Source: Bradyrhizobium stylosanthis (GTDB lineage Bacteria; Pseudomonadota; Alphaproteobacteria; Rhizobiales; Xanthobacteraceae). Taken from it: DNA of 64,000 nt. The position numbers and the translations under genes are program-made. Shown here piece by piece: positions 1 through 7,474 of the stretch (position 1 is its first letter; every line of letters begins with the position of its first letter). The stretch lies in the NCBI RefSeq assembly GCF_001641335.1, contig NZ_LVEM01000001.1, positions 1,400,580 to 1,464,579 of the forward strand. The letters run 5' to 3'. The notes under the pieces are model-generated. The model did not search any database, was not told the origin of the DNA, and saw nothing but the letters and a program-made list of their open reading frames with translations.

Positions 1-99
1 AGCGTCGGCCAGTGGCAGAACGGCGAGTTCTACGCGCTCGCGCCGGCCTCGCTGCCGGGCGCGCGTGCGCCGGTCGTGCCCAAGGCACCATGGCAGTAA
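1..99 (+). CDS. ABC transporter substrate-binding protein, C-terminal fragment (cut by window start)
   Basis: Thirty-two codons in frame 1 run from the window edge to a TAA at 97-99. The peptide has a WQNGEF stretch and a Pro/Ala-rich end finishing in PWQ, which looks like the C-terminus of a periplasmic branched-chain amino acid or amide binding protein. The next gene, 58 bp on, is a LivH permease, so this is presumably the binding protein of the same importer. The bulk of the protein lies outside the window, so the identification rests mostly on context. Confidence 0.6.
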   Translation, partial: SVGQWQNGEFYALAPASLPGARAPVVPKAPWQ

Positions 100-157
100 G
101 GCCGTTGGCAGGCCTCCCGCTTGCGAGGCCTGCCGTCCGCGCGAAGGGCTCCGTTTC

Positions 158-1033
158 ATGCTGCTTGTCGACATCATCCTGCCGGGCCTCGTGCTCGGCG
201 GCATGTACGCGCTGATCGCGCTCGGGCTGACGCTGCAATACGGCGTGGCGCGGATCATGAACCTGTCCTACGGGGAGTCGCTGGTCGCGGCCGCCTTCGG
301 TGCGTTCTCGCTCTACAGCGGCCTCGGCCTCAGCCCGCTGGCTGCGCTGCTGCTGGCCGTCCCGGTCGCGATGGTGCTGAACTGGCTGCTCTATCGCTTC
401 CTGCTGGAACGGCTGATGCGGCGGGGCAAGGATCGCGGCGCGCAGGAGATCGACAGCATCCTCGTGACCTTCGGCGTTCTGTTCGTGATCCAGGGCGCCA
501 TGCTGGTCGCCTTCGGCGGCCAGTATTACAGCTATAGCTATCTCTCCATTCCACTGACGGTCATGGGCTCGACCCTTGCGGTCAATCGCCTGGTCGCGCT
601 GCTGTTCGCAGCCGTGGTCGGCTTTGCGGTGTATCTCGCCCTCACCCGCACCCGCATCGGGACCGCCGTGCGCGCCATCGCGGTGGATGCGAATGCCGCG
701 CGCCTCGTCGGGATCGACGTGGCGGCCTTGTCGGGGCTGGCCTTTGCCTTTGGCGGCGGTCTCGTTGCCGTCGGCGGCGTGCTGGTCAGCATGTTCCTCA
801 CCTTCAATGCCGCAATGGGCGTGGTCTTCACCATGAAGGCGCTGGTCGTCGTCATCATGGGCGGCGTCGGCAACGTCCTGGGCGCGCTGGTGGCGGGGCT
901 GCTGCTCGGTGTGGTCGAGACCGCGGTGGCGCGGCTGGTCGATCCCGGCCTGACGCTGGCCGCGACCTACGCGTTGTTTCTCGGCGTGCTGCTGATCAAG
1001 CCGACCGGCCTGTTCGGGAGGGCTGCGTCGTGA
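158..1033 (+). CDS. livH: Branched-chain amino acid-type ABC transporter permease LivH
   Basis: A 291-residue, strongly hydrophobic inner-membrane protein with about eight membrane segments, the usual LivH size. The N-terminus (GLVLGGMYALIALGLTLQYG) and the downstream MNLSYGE stretch are typical of the family, and the conserved EAA-like loop with RAIAVDANAARLVGID lies in the middle. The ATG at 158 is preferred over an upstream in-frame start because homology begins there. The stop overlaps the GTG of the next gene (GTGA at 1030-1033), indicating translational coupling in a liv operon. The true substrate may be an aromatic or amide compound, given the aldehyde dehydrogenase downstream. Confidence 0.9.
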   Translation: MLLVDIILPGLVLGGMYALIALGLTLQYGVARIMNLSYGESLVAAAFGAFSLYSGLGLSPLAALLLAVPVAMVLNWLLYRFLLERLMRRGKDRGAQEIDSILVTFGVLFVIQGAMLVAFGGQYYSYSYLSIPLTVMGSTLAVNRLVALLFAAVVGFAVYLALTRTRIGTAVRAIAVDANAARLVGIDVAALSGLAFAFGGGLVAVGGVLVSMFLTFNAAMGVVFTMKALVVVIMGGVGNVLGALVAGLLLGVVETAVARLVDPGLTLAATYALFLGVLLIKPTGLFGRAAS

Positions 1034-2700
1034 CTAGGCCCATGCGTGCAGCGCTGTGGTGCGGAGCCCTTGGCCTGGCTGCGGCCGTCGTCACATATCC
1101 GCTCTATGCCAACGGCTACTATCTCGCGCTCGGCATCAGCGTGCTCTATTTCACGATCCTCGCGACGGCGTGGGCGATGTTCTCGGGGCCGACCCGCTAC
1201 GTCTCGCTGGCGACGGTCGCCTTCTTCGGCCTCGGCGCCTATACGGCCGCGGTACTCGGCGAGACCATGTCCTGGCCGGTCGTGCTGCTGGCCGCCGCCG
1301 GCGTCGGTGCCCTCACCGCTGCCATCACCGGGCTCTCGACGCTGCGGCTGTCGGGCATCTATTTCGTGATCTTCTCGTTCGGGCTGGCCGAGCTGATCCG
1401 GCAGCTTGTGATCTGGTACGAGGTCAACATCCACAAATCGGTCGGCCGCTATCTGTTCAGCGCGGTGACGCAGGACATTCTCTACTGGCAGCTCCTGGGC
1501 CTGACCTTCATCGTCTTCCTGGTGGGCTGGCTGCTCGGGCGCTCGCGCTACGGGCTGGCGTTACGCGCCATCGGCACCGACGAGACCGCGGCCAGCCATT
1601 CCGGCATCGATGCGACGCGCATCAAGCTCGGCGTCTTCATCCTGAGCGCGACATTCATGGCGATGACCGGTGCAGTGATGGCGCCGCGTTGGACCTATAT
1701 CGATCCCGCGATCGCCTTCAACCCGACCATCTCGTTCCAGGTCGTGATCATGGCTTTGCTCGGTGGCGCCGGCTCGTTGTTCGGGCCCGTGCTCGGCGTC
1801 ATCCCGCTGGTGCTGCTGTTCGAGGTGCTGACCGCGACGCTGCCGAACCATTTCAGCATCGTCCTCGGCATCATCTTCGTCTTCATCGTCATGGTGCTGC
1901 CGAACGGCGTGATCGGCCTGTTCGGGGCAGGACGCTGGCGCGTTCCGGCGGGTAATCCCGCCCCCGGGGCAGCTCGTAAGACGGACGCAACGCTGCTCGC
2001 GGTCGACGGCGTCAGCAAATCGTTCAGCGGGCTGCGCGCGGTCGAGGACGTCAGCTTCACGGTCGCGCCGGGCGAGATCATCGGCATCATCGGCCCGAAC
2101 GGGTCGGGTAAGACGACGCTGCTCAACACGCTGTCCGGCGCCTTGCGCCCCTCGTCCGGCACGATCCGGTTCAGCGGCACCGTCCTCAACGGCCTGCGCG
2201 CGCATCAAATCGCGCGGCTCGGCCTCGCGCGCACATTCCAGCTGGTACGCGTGATGCCGGACCTGACCGTCGCCGAGAACGTCGCCGCGGCGCGGTTGTT
2301 CTCCACCTCGAGCGGTTGTGACGCGACGGGAGGCGAGCTGCTGGATCTGGTCGGGCTCGGCACCATGCACGAAGCCCCCGCCGGCGAATTGACCTATATC
2401 GATCAGAAGCGGCTCGAGCTTGCCCGCGCGCTGGCGCTGCAGCCGCGCCTCGTGCTGCTCGACGAATGGCTGGCGGGCCTCAATCCGAGCGAGCTCGAGA
2501 CCGGCATCGCGCTGATTGCGAAACTGCGCGACCGCGGCCTCACCATCATCATGGTCGAGCATGTCATGGATGCGATCCGGGCGCTGTGCGGCCATTGCAT
2601 CGTCATGAACGCCGGCAGCGTGATCGCGCGCGGCACGCCTGATGATGTTCTGGCCGACCCGAAGGTCGTCGCCGCCTATCTCGGAGGCGACGATGCTTGA
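1030..2700 (+). CDS. LivM-LivG fusion: ABC permease joined to ATP-binding protein
   Basis: The 556-residue protein joins two subunits that are usually separate. Residues about 1-300 are a LivM-like permease with many membrane helices. Residues about 315-556 are a LivG-like ATPase with Walker A GPNGSGKTT, a signature-like ELTYIDQKRLE and Walker B LVLLDEW. No stop or frameshift lies between the halves; the linker is short and rich in Pro, Gly and Ala. The GTG start at 1030 overlaps the livH stop; an ATG at 1042 is an alternative. LivM-LivG fusions occur in several alphaproteobacteria. It would form the complex with LivH and LivF. Confidence 0.88.
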   Translation: MTRPMRAALWCGALGLAAAVVTYPLYANGYYLALGISVLYFTILATAWAMFSGPTRYVSLATVAFFGLGAYTAAVLGETMSWPVVLLAAAGVGALTAAITGLSTLRLSGIYFVIFSFGLAELIRQLVIWYEVNIHKSVGRYLFSAVTQDILYWQLLGLTFIVFLVGWLLGRSRYGLALRAIGTDETAASHSGIDATRIKLGVFILSATFMAMTGAVMAPRWTYIDPAIAFNPTISFQVVIMALLGGAGSLFGPVLGVIPLVLLFEVLTATLPNHFSIVLGIIFVFIVMVLPNGVIGLFGAGRWRVPAGNPAPGAARKTDATLLAVDGVSKSFSGLRAVEDVSFTVAPGEIIGIIGPNGSGKTTLLNTLSGALRPSSGTIRFSGTVLNGLRAHQIARLGLARTFQLVRVMPDLTVAENVAAARLFSTSSGCDATGGELLDLVGLGTMHEAPAGELTYIDQKRLELARALALQPRLVLLDEWLAGLNPSELETGIALIAKLRDRGLTIIMVEHVMDAIRALCGHCIVMNAGSVIARGTPDDVLADPKVVAAYLGGDDA

Positions 2701-3424
2701 GGTCACCGCCCTCTCCCACTTCTACGGCAAGCACCAGGCGCTGGCCGAAATTGCGCTCGGCATTGGGCAGGGCGAGATCGTCGCGATCCTCGGCGCCAAT
2801 GGCGCCGGCAAGTCCACCCTGCTCAAGAGCATCGCCGGGCTCATCAAGCCTGCACCGGGCGCGATCATCAGGTTCGACGGACAGAGCATCGCCGAGCTGC
2901 CCGCCCATCTGATCGTGGAGCGCGGCATCGCCCTCGTACCGGAGGGACGCGGCGTGTTCGGCGACCTGACCGTCGCCGAGAATTTGCAGCTCGGCGCCTA
3001 TCCCGCCCGTGCGCGTGCGAGCGAAGCGGACCGGCTCGCCGGGATCCTGCAGCTCTTCCCGCGCCTTGCCGAGCGCATGACCCAGGCCGTCCGCACCATG
3101 AGCGGCGGCGAGCAGCAGATGGTGGCGATCGGCCGGGCGCTGATGTCGAACCCGCTGTTGCTGTTGCTCGACGAGCCCTCGCTTGGCCTCTCCCCCCTTC
3201 TCAGCCGCGAGGTGTTTCGCGCGCTGGCGCAGATCCGGAGCAGCGGCCTCAGCGTGCTCCTGGTCGAGCAGAACGCACGCGCCAGCCTCGACATCGCCGA
3301 TCGTGTCTATCTGATCGAGTCCGGCCGCAATGCCGGCAGCGGACCGGCGGAGGCGATGAAGAACGATCCCGAGATCCAGCGCGCCTATCTCGGCAAGGCG
3401 CGCGCCGCATCACCCCCTCATTGA
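2693..3424 (+). CDS. livF: Branched-chain amino acid-type ABC transporter ATP-binding protein LivF
   Basis: A 243-residue ATPase with Walker A GANGAGKST, signature MSGGEQQM and Walker B LLLLLDEPS followed by the family's GLSPL segment, all at normal spacing. The ATG at 2693 overlaps the end of the LivM-LivG fusion, whose stop is at 2698-2700, so the two are translationally coupled. It is the second nucleotide-binding subunit of the importer. The aldehyde dehydrogenase follows 27 bp later on the same strand and is probably part of the same transcript. Confidence 0.92.
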   Translation: MLEVTALSHFYGKHQALAEIALGIGQGEIVAILGANGAGKSTLLKSIAGLIKPAPGAIIRFDGQSIAELPAHLIVERGIALVPEGRGVFGDLTVAENLQLGAYPARARASEADRLAGILQLFPRLAERMTQAVRTMSGGEQQMVAIGRALMSNPLLLLLDEPSLGLSPLLSREVFRALAQIRSSGLSVLLVEQNARASLDIADRVYLIESGRNAGSGPAEAMKNDPEIQRAYLGKARAASPPH

Positions 3425-3451
3425 TCCCCCCAGCACCTCATGGAGAGCGCC

Positions 3452-4903
3452 ATGAACGCAATCGACCTTCTCATCGGCGGCAAGGACCAGTCGGCCAGCA
3501 ACCAGCGCACCTTCCAGCGCCGCAATCCGATCTCCGGCGAGGTCGCGACGATAGTCGCCGCAGCCTCGATCGACGATGCGATGCGCGCCGCCGATGCCGC
3601 GGCCGCCGCCTTCCCGGCCTGGTCGCAGCTCGGCCCCTCCGAGCGCCGCAAGCGGCTCAGCGCGGCCGCCGACATCCTTGCGCGCCGGGCCCCGGAGTTC
3701 ACCGCGCTGATGGTGGCCGAGACCGGCGCCACCGCGGGCTGGGCCGGCTTCAACGTGCATCTCGCCGAAGGCATGCTGCGCGAGGCCGCCGCCATGACGA
3801 CGCAGATCTCGGGTGAGGTCATCCCGTCCGACAAGCCCGACAATCTTGCGATGGCATTCCGTCAGCCGGTCGGCGTCGTGCTCGGAATTGCGCCGTGGAA
3901 TGCGCCTGTCATCCTCGGCGTGCGGTCGGTCGCGATGCCGCTCGCCTGCGGCAACACGGTGGTGCTGAAGGCCTCCGAGATGAGTCCCGGCGTGCACCGC
4001 CTGATCGGAAGCTGCCTCGCAGAAGCCGGGCTCGGCGACGGCGTCGTCAACGTCGTGACCAATGCGCCGGAGGATGCGCAGGCCGTGGTCGAGGCACTGA
4101 TCGCCCATCCCGCCATCCGCCGCGTCAACTTCACGGGCTCGACGCGGGTTGGCCGTCTCATCGCCCTGGCTTGCGCCAAGCATCTCAAGCGCGCGTTGCT
4201 GGAGCTCGGCGGCAAGGCCCCGCTCGTCATCCTCGACGATGCCGATCTCGATGCCGCCGTGAATGCCGCGGCCTTCGGCGCCTTCATGAACCAGGGTCAG
4301 ATCTGCATGTCGACGGAGCGGATCGTGGTCGACGACAAGGTGGCGGACGCGTTCATCGCCAAGTTCGCCGCCAAGGCGAAGAGCCTGCCCCACGGCGATC
4401 CCGGCAAGGGCAATGTCGTGCTCGGCTCGCTCATCAGCGGCGCCGCGTGCGAGCGCGTCCGTGGCCTGATCGACGATGCCGTCGCCAAGGGCGCGGTGCT
4501 TGCGGCAGGCGGCCACGGCAGCGGCACGATCATGCCGGCCACCATCGTCGATCACGTCACCCCGGCGATGCGCATCTATGGCGAGGAAAGCTTTGGTCCA
4601 GTCGTGACCGTCGTGCGGGTCAGCGGCATGGACGAGGCGGTGCGGGTCGCCAACGACACCGAATACGGCCTCTCCTCCGCCGTGTTCGGCCGCGACATCG
4701 CGCGCGCCCTTGGCGTTGCCAAGCGGATCGAAGCCGGCATCTGCCACGTCAATGCACCGACCGTGCACGACGAGCCCCAGATGCCGTTCGGCGGCACCAA
4801 GGCGTCAGGCTACGGCCGCTTCGGCGGCAAGGCTGCCATCGACGAATTCACGGAGCTGCGCTGGATCACGGTGCAGACCGGGCCGCGGCATTACCCGTTC
4901 TGA
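3452..4903 (+). CDS. NAD(P)-dependent aldehyde dehydrogenase, vanillin/salicylaldehyde dehydrogenase-like
   Basis: A 483-residue ALDH-superfamily enzyme oxidising an aldehyde to the acid with NAD(P)+. From the ATG at 3452 the catalytic Glu is residue 251 (in LELGGKAP) and the nucleophile Cys is residue 285 (in NQGQICMSTER); the 34-residue spacing matches the family. The cofactor loop GSTRVGR and the PWNAP segment are present. NQGQICMS resembles aromatic aldehyde dehydrogenases such as vanillin or salicylaldehyde dehydrogenase, but the substrate cannot be fixed from sequence. An in-frame ATG at 3440 is an alternative start. It follows livF by 27 bp, suggesting that the importer and enzyme handle the same compound. 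Confidence 0.87.
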   Translation: MNAIDLLIGGKDQSASNQRTFQRRNPISGEVATIVAAASIDDAMRAADAAAAAFPAWSQLGPSERRKRLSAAADILARRAPEFTALMVAETGATAGWAGFNVHLAEGMLREAAAMTTQISGEVIPSDKPDNLAMAFRQPVGVVLGIAPWNAPVILGVRSVAMPLACGNTVVLKASEMSPGVHRLIGSCLAEAGLGDGVVNVVTNAPEDAQAVVEALIAHPAIRRVNFTGSTRVGRLIALACAKHLKRALLELGGKAPLVILDDADLDAAVNAAAFGAFMNQGQICMSTERIVVDDKVADAFIAKFAAKAKSLPHGDPGKGNVVLGSLISGAACERVRGLIDDAVAKGAVLAAGGHGSGTIMPATIVDHVTPAMRIYGEESFGPVVTVVRVSGMDEAVRVANDTEYGLSSAVFGRDIARALGVAKRIEAGICHVNAPTVHDEPQMPFGGTKASGYGRFGGKAAIDEFTELRWITVQTGPRHYPF

Positions 4904-4970
4904 AGCAGACGCTGTGAGCGCTGAGGTCCGATGCAGCGGAGTCGCAGATGGAAGCGTTTCCCCTGTGGCC

Positions 4971-5102
4971 ATCCTTCGAGACGCCCGCCGTTGGCGGGCC
5001 CTCAGGATGAGGACCGAATGCGCGGCCGTCGTTTCGGCAGGTACCAATGCTGCTTAGCCTCATCCTGAGGAGCCTGCGCAGCAGGCGTCTCGAAGGACGA
5101 GG
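4971..5102. repeat. Inverted pair of dispersed palindromic repeats
   Basis: Two copies of the same unit lie in opposite orientation, about 4971-5013 and 5058-5102. Each has an ATCCTTCGAGACGCC edge and a CTCAGGATGAGG edge around a short GC-rich palindrome. Together they can fold into a long hairpin. The element sits between two convergent genes, where it could act as a bidirectional terminator. Similar elements are scattered through Bradyrhizobium and Rhodopseudomonas genomes. Confidence 0.8.
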
Positions 5103-5134
5103 CGTTCGCTCGACGCGTGCGACGGCCCTTTGCC

Positions 5135-5950
5135 CTAGCGCAGCAGTAGCTCGTCCAGCTGGCTCTGGGCTTTCTTCACCGCTGCCGCGAACCAGGGCTG
5201 GCTCGGCGCTTCCCTGGCGAAGCACTTGGTGTAGGCGTCCATGGCCTGATCCTCCCTGGCCATGTCGTCCTGCGGGGTCTTCTTGGCCATCATCTGCTTC
5301 CAGACCTTCTCGCAGGCCGGGATCTCCGCCGTCTTCACGGCGTCCGTTGCGGCGAGGAAAAAGACCTTGTCGCCCTGGATCGTGACGACGTCGATTTCGT
5401 GCGGCGTGCCCTTGAGCCCGCCATTGCCGCGCAGGCCCAGGACGGCGAACGCGGCGCTTGCCGATGCGGGTTTTGTCACCGGCAGCGGCGCATAGATCGC
5501 GAAGGCGGCGTCCTGGATGGCGTAATAGTAGAAGCGGTCCGATTTGAAGGCGGCGCCGATGTCCTGCGGCATGCCGTCGGTGCGGTGCTCGGCCAGCCAG
5601 TGCTTGAGCAGCCCGGTCGTGGTCACCACGGCCTGCCTCTTGTCGCCTTCGGTCGCGAAACCGAGCCCGTCGAGATGACCGAACCCGATGTCGCTCTTGA
5701 AGAGCGTGTCGACGTTCGACTTGCCGTCCGCCGGCAGCCCCTTGATCGTGACCGGCCCCACCAGGCCGCGCAGCACGCCCGCCAGCTCTTTCAGCGCGGC
5801 ATCGTGCTGCTTGTAGATCTCCTCGCTCTCCTTGGCCTTCGAGAACTTGGCGATGTAGCGGTCGCGCAGGTCGAGATAATGCTGCTCGGGCGCGGCCGCC
5901 CGCGCGGGCATGGCCAGGATGAGCAGGCAGAGCAAGGCAAGCGATCTCAT
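5135..5950 (-). CDS. Hypothetical secreted protein
   Basis: A 271-residue protein with a clear signal peptide (hydrophobic residues 3-14, cleavage near ARA-AAP). The mature part is soluble, with a charged helical N-terminal region (about residues 25-60) and no motif I recognise. Two cysteines near the C-terminus (in IPACEKVWK and YTKCFAREA) could pair in the periplasm. It is convergent with the aldehyde dehydrogenase across the repeat and 86 bp from the PepSY gene, which lies upstream on the same strand. Function unknown. Confidence 0.7.
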   Translation of the reverse strand: MRSLALLCLLILAMPARAAAPEQHYLDLRDRYIAKFSKAKESEEIYKQHDAALKELAGVLRGLVGPVTIKGLPADGKSNVDTLFKSDIGFGHLDGLGFATEGDKRQAVVTTTGLLKHWLAEHRTDGMPQDIGAAFKSDRFYYYAIQDAAFAIYAPLPVTKPASASAAFAVLGLRGNGGLKGTPHEIDVVTIQGDKVFFLAATDAVKTAEIPACEKVWKQMMAKKTPQDDMAREDQAMDAYTKCFAREAPSQPWFAAAVKKAQSQLDELLLR

Positions 5951-6036
5951 GAAAGGTCCGGCAGGCTGGCAGCGATCTCCAGTCTTTGTGCCCCTGCCGG
6001 ACGGTCAGGTTCAATTCCTTGGGAGTTCGGACGCCC

Positions 6037-7326
6037 CTACTCCGCCGGCGTGAGCTGCCGGTTCAGGCGTATCGCCGCGGTCTCGCGCACGCGGACCCGG
6101 GCGCGGCGCTTGCGCCACCAGATCACGACGCCGGTCACCGAGAGCGCGGCCACCACGAGGCCCATGATCGAGATCAGGATGCGGCCGGGCAGCCCGACGA
6201 TGCGGCCCGAATGCAGCGGGAACTGCGCCTGCACGAAGATGTCGGCGGCGGTGCCGACCCAGGGCAGCCGCTCGCCGATCGGGCGGCCGTCCTCGCTGTC
6301 GTAATAGAGCTGCGCCGGGCCGACGCCGCCGGCGCCGTGATCGTCGCCGGGGTGGAAGAACGCGGCGGCATAGACGCCATGGGCCGGGCCGTAGCTGAGC
6401 GCGCCGACCGGGGTGGTCCAGCCTCGCGCCTTGCCGTCGGCGGCGGCGCGCACGGCGATCTCGGCGAATGTCATCCTGGGTTCGATGGGATCGTCGAGAT
6501 CCCGATAGGGCCGCTGCTCATACGGCGTCGGCGTGTAGTTCGACACCATCTTCATCAGCGGCGAGAACACTTCGAAATAGAGGTTCAGCGAGAACGCCGT
6601 GAAGGCGATGATGAACAGGACGCCCCAGGTCCACAGGCTGAAGGCGCGGTGGATGTCGAAATTGATCCGGTAGGCGCTGCCCGAGGTCTTGATGGTCCAG
6701 GCCGGCGCCCAGCGCGCCCAGAAGCCGCGTTCGAGCTGCCGCGAGACCTCGGGCGCGCGCGCCGCCTTGGCACGGCGCCGCGAGGGCAGCGTCAAGTAGA
6801 AGCCGACGAAGCAGTCGATGGTCCAGATGATCGCGATGACACCGAGCACGCGCATGCCCCAGCGATCGCTGCCCCAGAATTCGGGGATGTGCATGGTGTA
6901 GTGCAGCTTGTAGAGGAACGAGACGAAGTTTTCGCGAGTGACCGGCCACACGGCGCCCCAATAGCGGCGGCCGAGCTCCGCGCCGGTGTTGGGGTCGAGG
7001 AACACCTGGTTGTAGTCGAGCGGATAGCGCTTGCCGGTCGCCGGATCGATCCGCGGCATGATGAAGAACCACAGCGAGTGGCCCTCCTCCGGCGTCATGA
7101 AGAGATAGACGACGCGCGCCCGCGGGTCGCGCTGCTCGATCATCTTCGCAAGCTCGATCGAGGGAATCGCCGGGCCTTTAGTCGTGACGTCGAACAGATG
7201 GCTGTTCAGGACGTCGTCGATCTCGTGGTCCCAGGAGATGATTGCGCCCGTGATGCCGGAGAAGAACAGGAATCCGGCCGTCAGCAGTCCCGCCCAGCGA
7301 TGCAGCTTGCCGAATATCGCTCTCAT
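6037..7326 (-). CDS. PepSY-associated transmembrane protein (PiuB-type, iron-linked)
   Basis: A 429-residue inner-membrane protein of the PepSY_TM family. Four membrane helices are visible: about residues 10-35 (following KLHRWAGL), 157-178, 230-252 and 385-408, with periplasmic PepSY-like regions between. Paired His-containing motifs (KLHRW, KLHYTMHIPE, FDIHRAFSLWTW, FPLHSGRI) are typical. Members lie beside TonB-dependent siderophore receptors and are thought to help siderophore use, some as ferrisiderophore reductases. Here the receptor is the next gene upstream on the same strand, an arrangement resembling fegA-fegB of Bradyrhizobium, though I cannot confirm orthology. Confidence 0.85.
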   Translation of the reverse strand: MRAIFGKLHRWAGLLTAGFLFFSGITGAIISWDHEIDDVLNSHLFDVTTKGPAIPSIELAKMIEQRDPRARVVYLFMTPEEGHSLWFFIMPRIDPATGKRYPLDYNQVFLDPNTGAELGRRYWGAVWPVTRENFVSFLYKLHYTMHIPEFWGSDRWGMRVLGVIAIIWTIDCFVGFYLTLPSRRRAKAARAPEVSRQLERGFWARWAPAWTIKTSGSAYRINFDIHRAFSLWTWGVLFIIAFTAFSLNLYFEVFSPLMKMVSNYTPTPYEQRPYRDLDDPIEPRMTFAEIAVRAAADGKARGWTTPVGALSYGPAHGVYAAAFFHPGDDHGAGGVGPAQLYYDSEDGRPIGERLPWVGTAADIFVQAQFPLHSGRIVGLPGRILISIMGLVVAALSVTGVVIWWRKRRARVRVRETAAIRLNRQLTPAE

Positions 7327-7351
7327 GGTTCAGGTCTCGATAAGCTTGCGC

Positions 7352-7441
7352 GTCGTCATGCCCGGGCTTGTCCCGGGCATCCACGTTCTTCGTCCTGCGG
7401 GGCAAGGCGTGGATGGCCGGGACAGGCCCGGCCATGACGAC
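7352..7441. repeat. Imperfect inverted repeat between receptor and PepSY gene
   Basis: Arms of 34 nt at 7352-7385 and 7408-7441 match at 31 positions when one is reverse-complemented. The cores are CCCGGGCTTGTCCCGGGC and its near complement, separated by 22 nt. This is a dispersed palindromic element common in Bradyrhizobium intergenic DNA. It lies inside the likely receptor-PepSY operon, so it may form a processing or attenuation hairpin in the mRNA. Confidence 0.8.
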
Positions 7442-7474
7442 CTCCCGTGCGTGTTCATCGACCCCATTTCACAC

